Below, in pieces: positions 5,662-12,799 of a stretch of 14,889 nt of DNA. Position 1 is the first letter of the stretch. Each line of letters starts with the position of its first letter. Below the pieces are notes generated by a model, which did no database searches, was not told the DNA's origin, and saw only the letters and a program-made list of their open reading frames with translations. The DNA comes from Bacteroidales bacterium UBA6408 (GTDB taxonomy: Bacteria; Bacteroidota; Bacteroidia; Bacteroidales; UBA932): contig DJPQ01000088.1 of the NCBI GenBank assembly GCA_002439805.1, positions 1 to 14,889 on the forward strand, given 5' to 3'. The translations under genes and the position numbers were made by a program.

Positions 5662-7188
5662 ATGGTGACGACGGGGGTCTTGGCCATGATTCGCGCCGGG
5701 TTGGCTGTCGCGGCTCTGGTTTTGAGCCTTGCCGCCTGCTCGCGTGGTCTGGACAGCGACGCAGGACAGCCGCAGCCGTCCCTTCCGCAGCTCAGCCTCC
5801 ACATTGCCGCCACCTTCAATGATTCAGCCGTCACCCGTGCCGTCTCATGCACCGGCGGGGGCGCCGCACTCCCTACCGCCACCCGTGCCATAGTCGAGAC
5901 TGATGAGGACGGCTCCGGAGGAGAAAACTACATAGATGTCCGGAACGGGCTCCACATCCTCTTCTTCGGACTTGACGACCGCTTCATGTTCGAGTTCGTG
6001 CCAGAGGAGGTTCTTCCTGTCTCGGGCAGCCTCTATCCTCAGGAATGGACTCTGCGCGGCCCGATTGCCTCTCCGCCGACGACAGGCTTTAAGGTCGTGG
6101 TGCTCGCCAACTGGCCGTCCGCTCCGTCCGGTCTTGAGGAGGGCGTGACGACCATCGACGACGTCTGCCGCGCGGACTGGTCCATGTACCGCTACAGCGC
6201 TCCGTTCACGCCGTCTGAAACCACGCCGATTCCGATGTACGGCATACGCACCTACAGCGTGCCGCTCTTCTTCAGCGCGGGCGTCGCCGCCTATCTCGGA
6301 CGCATAGACCTGCTCCGCTCGATTTCAAAGGTCATCGTCCGCGGCGGCGCCATGCTGGAGGAGAGCATATCCTCAGTTTCCCTCGTCCGCTATAACCGCT
6401 ATGGGGCGGCCGCTCCGCTGGATATGCTCGATGACACGAAGAACTGGAGTCATGACCATTCCACGCATCTCTACAACAATTCCGAGGACAACGACTCTCC
6501 CGACGACGGCTCCCTTCCGCTCCTGCCTGACGAGTCCGGCGCCCAATGGTGCATTTATGTCCCGGAGTACAGGAATATGGACACTTACGGATATGCCCGC
6601 ACCGACTGCGCCGCCATCGCCGTGAAGTTCGGCGGCATCGACCGGACATACACCATCAATTTCCGGGACTATTCCGTCGCCGACACCGGGCTGCGCTTCA
6701 ATCTCCTGCGGAATCACGTCTATCGCTACACCATCGACAGCGTAAACGGGCATGAATTGTCCCTGAACCTTGTGGCGCAGCCGTGGAGCGTCAGCGAGTT
6801 CGACTACGACTACACAAAGTCCGTCGGCATAAGCTCGAAGATTGTCTGGACAGACGACAACCACGTCCTTTCGGGGAAGAGGGTGATTGCCCGCACGGCC
6901 GGAGACCTCGTGTGCAGCTTCACCATCGCGACCCCTCTCGGCGCGAAATGGTATGCCGTGTTCGAGGAAAAGAGCGGCGACCTGGACCATTTCAAGTTCC
7001 GTCATGCGGACGGCACGCTGGCGGACTATGCGGAAGGCATAGTCGATGGAGCTCCGGTCACGCTCAGCATCGCCCAGGCCCCCGGCACGGTGGGCACTGC
7101 TAAGGTCGTCATATATGCCTCATACGGAAATGTGAACCTCGCGGCAACCGACGCGCTCGGAGGGCCGTACATATTGGTTAAGGATTAG
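5662..7188 (+). CDS. Fimbrillin-like accessory subunit, lipoprotein precursor
   Basis: About 508 residues. The lipoprotein signal ends SLAACS (C26 from this start). A first-strand region SLHIAATFNDSAVTRAVS holds a TR|A site (R59) like that of the major fimbrillin. Further fimbrillin-type signatures are PIPMYGIRTY, a strand ISKVIVRGGAMLEESISSVSLVRYNRYG, WCIYVPEYRN and LRFNLLRNHVYRYTI, followed by LVAQPWSVSEFDYDYT. The last about 120 residues form an extra beta-rich segment (SKIVWTDDNHVL onward) that may be an Ig-like domain. It resembles accessory subunits that sit near the tip of type V pili (compare FimC or Mfa3 by position), but the assignment is by pattern only. The frame is open from GTG 5641. 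ATG 5662 has an AT-rich leader, while ATG 5686 gives the tightest signal peptide (MIRAGLAVAALVLSLAAC); I favour 5662 slightly. The next gene starts 14 bases after the stop. Confidence 0.82.
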   Translation: MVTTGVLAMIRAGLAVAALVLSLAACSRGLDSDAGQPQPSLPQLSLHIAATFNDSAVTRAVSCTGGGAALPTATRAIVETDEDGSGGENYIDVRNGLHILFFGLDDRFMFEFVPEEVLPVSGSLYPQEWTLRGPIASPPTTGFKVVVLANWPSAPSGLEEGVTTIDDVCRADWSMYRYSAPFTPSETTPIPMYGIRTYSVPLFFSAGVAAYLGRIDLLRSISKVIVRGGAMLEESISSVSLVRYNRYGAAAPLDMLDDTKNWSHDHSTHLYNNSEDNDSPDDGSLPLLPDESGAQWCIYVPEYRNMDTYGYARTDCAAIAVKFGGIDRTYTINFRDYSVADTGLRFNLLRNHVYRYTIDSVNGHELSLNLVAQPWSVSEFDYDYTKSVGISSKIVWTDDNHVLSGKRVIARTAGDLVCSFTIATPLGAKWYAVFEEKSGDLDHFKFRHADGTLADYAEGIVDGAPVTLSIAQAPGTVGTAKVVIYASYGNVNLAATDALGGPYILVKD

Positions 7189-7202
7189 AAGAAAGCCGGG
7201 AT

Positions 7203-9497
7203 ATGAATGTTCATATGAAGAACATACTTGTGTTGCTCGCTGTTGCGGTGGTATTCGCCTCTTGTGTGAAGGAGACGGATGGCTCTGCGTATGCGGACGA
7301 TTACGAGTTTGTTCTTTCCATGGGCACGGGCGACTTCGGGCAGACCAAGGCCACGGAATACGGTGAGGACAGATGGAACGAGAACCGCATCGACAGCTTC
7401 AGACTCTATTTCTACGCCGCAGACTCCGGCGACGACGCTCCCGCGCTTTTTGCCTGGCCGACGGATTCTTATGCGAGCGCGGCCAATTCCGGCGCGGTGA
7501 CCGGGGGAACGCAGGGACTGGTCGCCGACCCTCTCGCCGGCAAGGTCTCGGTGCGCTTTTCCATGAGCCGGCTTTTGGTGCGGACGCTTTTCCCGACGAT
7601 GAGCAGCTGCCGTGTCTGTGCCGTCGCGAACATTTCCGGCTCTGACGCTTCGGGCGGTTCCGATGACGCCGATCTGTCCCTGCCTTCGGCTCCGACTGTG
7701 AACGACCTGCGTCAGACCGTCATAAGCGCGGACTTCGGACCGGCCGGGGACTCGGAGCCTTATGGGAATGTTCCTGAGTGCTTCGCCATGTTCGGAGAGG
7801 GGAAAGTCGTGCGGAACGATGCCCTCGGGACGCTTTCCGGCGGGGATGTACAGATGTTCCGTTCGGCCTCCAAGATTTCGTTCTATGTCAGCTCTGTGAA
7901 CAACGCCGACATAGAGGACAAGAACTGGACTCCGGACACGGAGAATATGTACGCGGCCTTCGTGAACGGTGTGAACAGGGGCTTCCTTGCCTCCGACATG
8001 AGCTACGGCGACAGGCGCGGCAGCGGGTTCAGCTATGTCGGCCGCCCGCGCCGCCTGCTGCCCGCGACGGAGGGCGGTGTCAGCGTCGGATGGACTCACG
8101 AGATGCCGTGGTGGTCCCTTTTCAGCGAGTGGGCCTCCGAAGAGGATGGCGACGCTCCGTACATCCTCCTCTCCGTCCCTTGGCGGCACACGGACGAAGG
8201 GGGAGTGCAGGACAGGATTTTCACCTGCTACTATGCCGTCCCGTTCAACTCCGTTGCGCGGCGGCTCGACCGCAACGCATGGTACCGCATACGCCTTTCC
8301 GTGAGCATACTCGGCAGCGGGGATCCGGAGCGTCCTACTGAGATAACCCCGTCATACACAATCCTTCCATGGGGAAACGAGACCGTGCGTACCGAGGCCG
8401 AGCTGCTGCGCTACCGCTACCTCATGGTCGATCGCAACGCCTACGGGATGCATAACACCAACTCCATTTCCATCCCGTATTTCACGTCCCATCCGGTCAG
8501 GATTGTCTCCGCGTCGCTGACCACCACCAACCTCGCGCCGACCGCGGGCTATGTCCCGGAAGGCAATGTGGTCGTGTCCCCGTCCAAGTACAGCGTTGTC
8601 AATGATTCGGAAAACAGCCGCGTGGTCTTTACCCACGAACTCATCAATGACTACAGGGCGGACTATGATGTCTCGGCCTACGAACTGAGTTTCACCATCC
8701 AGCACGAGGACGACCCCGATTTCGAGGAAACTCTGACCGTCATTCAGTATCCCGCGCTTTATGTCGTCGCCGACCTCAATTCCGGCACGGGAAATCCTAA
8801 CGGCGGGACGAGCGGGAACAGCAGCTACGGCGGCGACAACGGGTATGTTATTATCAACGGGAATCAGGGATACTATGGGCAGTCACACGACTGGAAATAT
8901 GTCTATCAGGGTGAATACACCGACACCAATCAGGATCCGTATATGTATGTGGTGACGGTCAGTTCGCTTCCTGCCGGCTCCAATTATATAATAGGAGACC
9001 CGAGGACGGATAACATCTCGGTCCCGACATTCTCCGGCTGGGGCTGGAACCGTGAGTCGTGGACAACGGTCACGGCCACCGACGGCACGCGCAGGCAGCT
9101 CCGCTACTACTACCCGGCTGACAACAACGGGACAAGGGTTAACAACATGATTGCGCCGTCTTTCCGCATAGCCTCGTCCTACGGGGTAAGCTTCACCCTG
9201 TCCTACTCCGACGCCCAGAAGCGCTGCGCCGGCTATCAGGAGGACGGTTACCCGGCCGGGCGATGGCGGATTCCGACCAAGGCCGAGATTGAATACATGG
9301 TGATGCTCGCGGACGGCGGCAAGATTCCGGTACTGCTGACTTCCACGAGTTACTATTGGGCAAGCGACGGCCGTGCCTACAGTCCGGGAGGCAATTCCAC
9401 GACTTCAAACAGCCCTGTCCGCTGCGTCTATGACGAATGGTACTGGACGGACCGCTGCGGCAAGACGACGTTCACATGGGGAGACAGTGCACGATGA
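7203..9497 (+). CDS. Likely pilus tip protein: fimbrial N-terminal part with C-terminal FISUMP-like domain
   Basis: A 764-residue lipoprotein (lipobox FASC, C21; a second in-frame ATG at 7215 gives a more classical signal peptide). The mature part starts with strand YEFVLSMGTGDFGQTKATEY, where TK|A (K49) sits at the place of the other subunits' processing site. Residues about 60-500 are beta-rich and resemble large accessory fimbrial subunits (IRLSVSILG, YTILPWGNE). A Gly/Asn/Ser-rich linker (about 524-550) leads to a C-terminal region with YSDAQKRCAGYQEDG and RWRIPTKAEIEYMVML (W688), then STSYYWASDGRAYS and PVRCVYDEWYW. This matches the FISUMP / Fib_succ_major type of C-type-lectin-like domain. 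A donor-strand ending like that of the shaft protein is absent, as expected of a tip. The stop overlaps the next start as ATGA at 9494-9497, so the two genes are translationally coupled. Confidence 0.83.
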   Translation: MNVHMKNILVLLAVAVVFASCVKETDGSAYADDYEFVLSMGTGDFGQTKATEYGEDRWNENRIDSFRLYFYAADSGDDAPALFAWPTDSYASAANSGAVTGGTQGLVADPLAGKVSVRFSMSRLLVRTLFPTMSSCRVCAVANISGSDASGGSDDADLSLPSAPTVNDLRQTVISADFGPAGDSEPYGNVPECFAMFGEGKVVRNDALGTLSGGDVQMFRSASKISFYVSSVNNADIEDKNWTPDTENMYAAFVNGVNRGFLASDMSYGDRRGSGFSYVGRPRRLLPATEGGVSVGWTHEMPWWSLFSEWASEEDGDAPYILLSVPWRHTDEGGVQDRIFTCYYAVPFNSVARRLDRNAWYRIRLSVSILGSGDPERPTEITPSYTILPWGNETVRTEAELLRYRYLMVDRNAYGMHNTNSISIPYFTSHPVRIVSASLTTTNLAPTAGYVPEGNVVVSPSKYSVVNDSENSRVVFTHELINDYRADYDVSAYELSFTIQHEDDPDFEETLTVIQYPALYVVADLNSGTGNPNGGTSGNSSYGGDNGYVIINGNQGYYGQSHDWKYVYQGEYTDTNQDPYMYVVTVSSLPAGSNYIIGDPRTDNISVPTFSGWGWNRESWTTVTATDGTRRQLRYYYPADNNGTRVNNMIAPSFRIASSYGVSFTLSYSDAQKRCAGYQEDGYPAGRWRIPTKAEIEYMVMLADGGKIPVLLTSTSYYWASDGRAYSPGGNSTTSNSPVRCVYDEWYWTDRCGKTTFTWGDSAR

Positions 9498-11446
9498 AAG
9501 AATACACGCTGAGAGGATATATGTTCATATCACATTATATGATAAGGAAACTCCGTCATTATATGAGGGGACTCCGTCGGAGCGTATTTCCCCTCTTTAT
9601 GATTTTCGTCGTTCTCGGATGTTCCGAAAGACTCGATTTCCCGGAAACGAAGAATCGTGGAGGCGGACTGGTGTTTTCAGTCAGTGTCCTCGAGGCGGAT
9701 GTTCTGAGGACACGTTCCTTTTCGTCCGAAGGCATATCCTCGCTTCATCTGCTGGTCTTCGACGAACAGGGGTTTTTCGTCGAATGCAGGGAGGCGGAAC
9801 CTGTAGAACCGGATGCGTTCGGCACGGACATGAACACCGAGTACCGTTTCCGGGCGACGCTTCAGGCAAGCCCGAATCCGAGGATAATCCACCTTGTCGC
9901 GAACTATGACTTCGATTCCAGTCCCGTCTCCTACGGCACCGAGTACTATGTCATGCGTCAGCTTACGGTCTCTGACGGACAGGATGCGTACTGGCAGAGA
10001 ATCGTGCTTGAAGACGGCATACCGGAGAGCCTTGACGAGATGTCGGAGGAGGGGCTTTCGCGCATTACGAAGATTCCGCTCGTGAGAAATTTCGCGCGGG
10101 TCGATGTTTCTTCACGGACGGATGACTTCGAGATTTCGGGATATGCCCTCTGGAATGTTCCGGACCGGGGCTGCGTTGCCCCGTGCGTGATGAGCGTGAA
10201 CTCGTTCGCGGCCTACGAAACCACGGATTCAGCAGGGGACGGCTTCGGGAACAATCCTTGGGCAAGCCGCTCATATGCGGAGCTTTCCTCCTCCTACGAC
10301 GGGGTGTCGGATGTGGGATTCGGCGGCTTCCTGCCGGCAGGGACTCAGATTGTCGCCACTGACGCTGCCTCGCTGACCTACGATATGAGCGTGAAGCATC
10401 TCTATGAGCGGCCGTTCTCCAACGACGAGACAAACACCGCGATAATCGTCCGGGGCAGCTATGCCGGCCATCCGGACACCTACTATAAGATTGACTTCGT
10501 GCGCTCGGGGACCGCCGGGGTTGCCGAGTACTACAACATCCTACGCAATTTCATCTACAGCGCCAGCATCATCTCCTGCACTTCCGACGGCTACCCCACG
10601 GCAGCCGAGGCGGCGGCCGCGCCCGCGTCGAACAACTTCATCTCTTCGGTGGTGACTCAGGACATCATAAACATTTCCGACGGTTCGAGCCGTCTCTATG
10701 TCAGCTACACCGACACGACGGTCGTCTCTTCGTCGGATTTCAGCTTCCGCTACAGATACATCCCCGACTGGCGTGACGCCCCGACAGTCGCCGACAACGG
10801 CGATATTCTGACTTTCGACCGCTCCACGGAACGCCCGCTCACCGCCGGCGGAACGGTGATAAGGTCGTGGACATCGGAGGATTCGTCGGACGGATGGAGG
10901 CACGTCACCATAAGCCCGCAGCTCCCGGAGGATGAGGAAAAGTCACAGACGGTCATCTTTTACGACCCGGGGTCGAACATGAACGTGAAGATTGCCCGCA
11001 GCGTCACTTTCCGTGTCCGCAACCCCTACACTTTCCGTTTCCGGTGCCCCGCCACCGTCCAGTCCGGTCTTTCGCGGCAGTTCACTCTGAACATCCTCCT
11101 GCCCACGGGTCTGCGCGAGTCCCTGTTCCCGCTCGATTTCCGGATAGAGTCGGAGGACAACAGCATCGCCCCGAATGCGTCCCTTTCTGGCGATGAATGG
11201 CGCAGCGGCTATATGTCCACATGGTACGGCGAGTCCATGATAAACTCCGGGAAGCGTTCCTTCGGATTCACGAAATCCCTCACCTACGGGGACTATATGT
11301 CCATGGCTTCCACCTCCGACAATTCCCACAAGATTGTTCCCTGCGCCTTCCTCACGACCAAGTCCGCCTCCGCGACCACCGTCTGGGTTCAGAACAAATA
11401 TTTCGAGTTCGGCGACGGGCTCTCAACCGTCACCTTCTCCAACTGA
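9494..11446 (+). CDS. DUF4906-like accessory fimbrial lipoprotein
   Basis: 650 residues from the ATG that overlaps the previous stop. The lipoprotein signal is RGLRRSVFPLFMIFVVLGC (C43). Further in-frame ATGs at 9521, 9539 and 9563 exist; 9563 would give a signal peptide of standard length, while 9494 gives a long basic n-region. After lipidation comes LVFSVSVLEADVLRTRSFSS with an R|S site at R74, then SSLHLLVFDEQGFFVE and RIIHLVANYDF. ITKIPLVRNFARVDVSSRTD, SGYALWNVPDRGCVAP, YERPF, AIIVRGSYAG, YYKIDF and EYYNILRNFIYSASI follow, a pattern I associate with DUF4906 proteins of fimbrial clusters. Residues about 390-650 are a further beta-rich part ending WVQNKYFEFGDG and STVTFSN. Probably an accessory or tip-proximal subunit, or an assembly partner of the upstream tip protein; no enzyme motif is visible. 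It is the last gene of the run. Confidence 0.82.
   Translation: MKEYTLRGYMFISHYMIRKLRHYMRGLRRSVFPLFMIFVVLGCSERLDFPETKNRGGGLVFSVSVLEADVLRTRSFSSEGISSLHLLVFDEQGFFVECREAEPVEPDAFGTDMNTEYRFRATLQASPNPRIIHLVANYDFDSSPVSYGTEYYVMRQLTVSDGQDAYWQRIVLEDGIPESLDEMSEEGLSRITKIPLVRNFARVDVSSRTDDFEISGYALWNVPDRGCVAPCVMSVNSFAAYETTDSAGDGFGNNPWASRSYAELSSSYDGVSDVGFGGFLPAGTQIVATDAASLTYDMSVKHLYERPFSNDETNTAIIVRGSYAGHPDTYYKIDFVRSGTAGVAEYYNILRNFIYSASIISCTSDGYPTAAEAAAAPASNNFISSVVTQDIINISDGSSRLYVSYTDTTVVSSSDFSFRYRYIPDWRDAPTVADNGDILTFDRSTERPLTAGGTVIRSWTSEDSSDGWRHVTISPQLPEDEEKSQTVIFYDPGSNMNVKIARSVTFRVRNPYTFRFRCPATVQSGLSRQFTLNILLPTGLRESLFPLDFRIESEDNSIAPNASLSGDEWRSGYMSTWYGESMINSGKRSFGFTKSLTYGDYMSMASTSDNSHKIVPCAFLTTKSASATTVWVQNKYFEFGDGLSTVTFSN
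9534..9578 (+). repeat. Imperfect tandem repeat over the start region of the last pilus gene
   Basis: 9534-9557 (24 bases) and 9558-9578 (21 bases) both begin ATTATATGA and end ACTCCGTC; the first unit has three extra bases in the middle. Each unit carries one in-frame ATG (9539 and 9563). The unit lengths are multiples of three, so duplication changes the length of the N-terminus without changing frame. Confidence 0.65.
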
Positions 11447-11456
11447 TTTCGCTCTC

Positions 11457-11464
11457 GGGGGGGG
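11457..11464 (+). repeat. G8 homopolymer tract after the last pilus gene
   Basis: Eight consecutive G start 10 bases after the TGA of the last pilus gene. They lie outside any supported coding frame. The rest of the 138-base gap to the next gene holds a distant 7-bp inverted repeat, ATGCCCT at 11473-11479 and AGGGCAT at 11533-11539, but no clear terminator and no recognisable TAnnTTTG box. Confidence 0.6.
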
Positions 11465-11584
11465 CTACGGTAATGCCCTGACGGACTTTCTCGAAACGGG
11501 GACACCGCCCTCCATCCCGGCCAATTTGTCTTAGGGCATGGAATTTGCGCCGCCGAAAGATTGTAGTGTAAACCACATAATCTT

Positions 11585-12661
11585 ATGAAACACAAAACTT
11601 TAGCCATTATGTTGGCCGCAGCGGCCGCAGTGGCGTTTTCTGCACGGAGTTCCGCCTGCACGGGCATCACGCTCAAGGCTGCGGACGGAAGCACGGTGAC
11701 GGCCCGGACAATAGAATGGGCCGTGAATGACAACCACAACCGCTATGTCATCGTTCCACGGAATCACGTCTGGCATTCCATCGTGCCGGGAGGAGGGCAG
11801 GGGAGAGCCTTCTCCGGACAGTATGGTTATGTGGGCTTCGCCGTCGAGCAGGCGGAGTTCATCGTTGAGGGACTGAACGAGGAGGGGCTTTCCGCAGGAC
11901 TTTTCTATTTCCCGGGATATGGGAAATATGAGGATTATTGTCCTTCGCTGAAAGAATCGAGCATCGCGGATCTTCAGCTTGTTCCGTATATCCTCGGCTG
12001 CTGCTCAACGGTGGATGAGGTCATCAAGGCCGTGGAGGCGGTTCACGTCCACAACATCGACCCTCGCGCCTCCACTGCCCACTGGAGATTCGCGGACCCG
12101 TCCGGCCGTCAGGTCGTGCTGGAAATCATCGGCGAAAAATGCGTGTTCTATGAAAACACGCTCGGAGTCCTCACTAACTCCCCTTCGTTTGACTGGCAGC
12201 TCACGAACCTGAACAACTATGTGAACCTCAAGTCCGGTGCCGTCACGGAAAACACCGTCGGCAGCCTTGAACTCCACTCCTTCGGCGGCGGCAGCGGAAT
12301 GCTCGGACTTCCGGGCGACTTCACGCCTCCGTCCCGCTTTGTCCGCGCAGCATTCTTCCAGACCACTGCCCCGAAGCTCCCCGATGCCGACAGAACCGTC
12401 ATCCAGGCCTTCCATATCCTGAACAACTTTGACCTCCCGATAGGCGTCCAGACAGCCGCCGGCGTCACCCCTCCGGACATCCCGTCCGCGACCCAGTTCA
12501 CCACCGCCACCGACCTGAGCGGACGCAAGATCTACATCCGCACGATGTTCAACAGCCACATCCGCGTGGTGGATCTGAACAAACTCAACTTCGCCCGCCT
12601 CAAGTTCCGCTCCGAACTCCTCGACCCCGACCACCGCGAACCTGTGGAGCCGCTGTTCTGA
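11585..12661 (+). CDS. Secreted choloylglycine hydrolase / penicillin V acylase family Ntn-hydrolase
   Basis: 358 residues: signal peptide to SSA (1-24) and then C25, the N-terminal nucleophile of this family, exposed by signal cleavage. The family hydrolyses linear amide bonds, such as those in conjugated bile salts, penicillin V or N-acyl amino-acid-type signals. Matching family positions are R41 in TARTIEW, E44 where bile salt hydrolases have Asp, W45, N98 in GLNEEGLSAG, N198 in VLTNSPSFDWQ, and R251/R254 in PGDFTPPSRFVRA. The order and spacing fit a complete enzyme of normal length. The Glu at 44 is typical of the broader Gram-negative linear amide hydrolase group rather than of proven bile salt hydrolases, so the substrate is open. 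C25 is preceded by RSSA, a poor lipobox, so a free N-terminal Cys in periplasm or outside is more likely than a lipoprotein. A/T-rich CACATAATCTT precedes the start. It faces the peptidase gene. Confidence 0.92.
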   Translation: MKHKTLAIMLAAAAAVAFSARSSACTGITLKAADGSTVTARTIEWAVNDNHNRYVIVPRNHVWHSIVPGGGQGRAFSGQYGYVGFAVEQAEFIVEGLNEEGLSAGLFYFPGYGKYEDYCPSLKESSIADLQLVPYILGCCSTVDEVIKAVEAVHVHNIDPRASTAHWRFADPSGRQVVLEIIGEKCVFYENTLGVLTNSPSFDWQLTNLNNYVNLKSGAVTENTVGSLELHSFGGGSGMLGLPGDFTPPSRFVRAAFFQTTAPKLPDADRTVIQAFHILNNFDLPIGVQTAAGVTPPDIPSATQFTTATDLSGRKIYIRTMFNSHIRVVDLNKLNFARLKFRSELLDPDHREPVEPLF

Positions 12662-12665
12662 CAGC

Positions 12666-12745
12666 GTGTCATTTCGAGCGAACAAAGTAAAGCGAGAAAT
12701 CTTTGCGCTATGATGTCGCGCAAGAGGATTTCTCGCTTTTTATCA
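12666..12745. terminator. Long hairpin between convergent genes, dispersed-repeat type, likely bidirectional terminator
   Basis: AAAGCGAGAAATC (12689-12701) pairs perfectly with GATTTCTCGCTTT (12727-12739). An inner stem TTGCGC (12703-12708) with GCGCAA (12718-12723) closes a 9-base loop. The right arm runs into TTTTTA, a fair U tract for the plus-strand gene that ends at 12661. On the minus strand the stem also ends with CTTTACTTTG, so it may serve the peptidase gene as well. The preceding GTCATTTCGAGCGAA belongs to a sequence type that I recall as recurring between genes in Bacteroidales genomes; this recollection is unverified. Confidence 0.75.
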
Positions 12746-12759
12746 GCGTTCAAAATAAA

Positions 12760-12782
12760 CTGAAACTAAGCAGCTGAAACTA
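12760..12782. repeat. Short direct repeat CTGAAACTA
   Basis: CTGAAACTA occurs at 12760-12768 and 12774-12782, 14 bases apart, in the gap between the hairpin and the peptidase stop codon. No function is evident. Confidence 0.45.
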
Positions 12783-12799
12783 GGGGATGAAGCCCCGTA

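Noticed and set aside
6373..7005. 210-codon minus-strand frame, and similar ones at 12005-12685 and 4381-4845
   Set aside because: All lie opposite confident genes and show shadow-type amino acid composition.
7185..8189. 334-codon open frame on the minus strand, opposite the tip protein gene
   Set aside because: The plus-strand frame has a lipoprotein signal and recognisable motifs, while this one is Arg/Val/Gly-rich with none. Long antisense frames are expected opposite GC-rich genes.
11473..11539. Inverted repeat ATGCCCT / AGGGCAT as terminator of the pilus operon
   Set aside because: The arms are 7 bp and 53 bases apart with no T run after the right arm, so it is not convincing as a terminator.
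11521..11584. Promoter for the hydrolase gene from TTTG words at 11525-11528 and 11544-11547
   Set aside because: The spacing is too short and the second word lacks the TA of the TAnnTTTG consensus.
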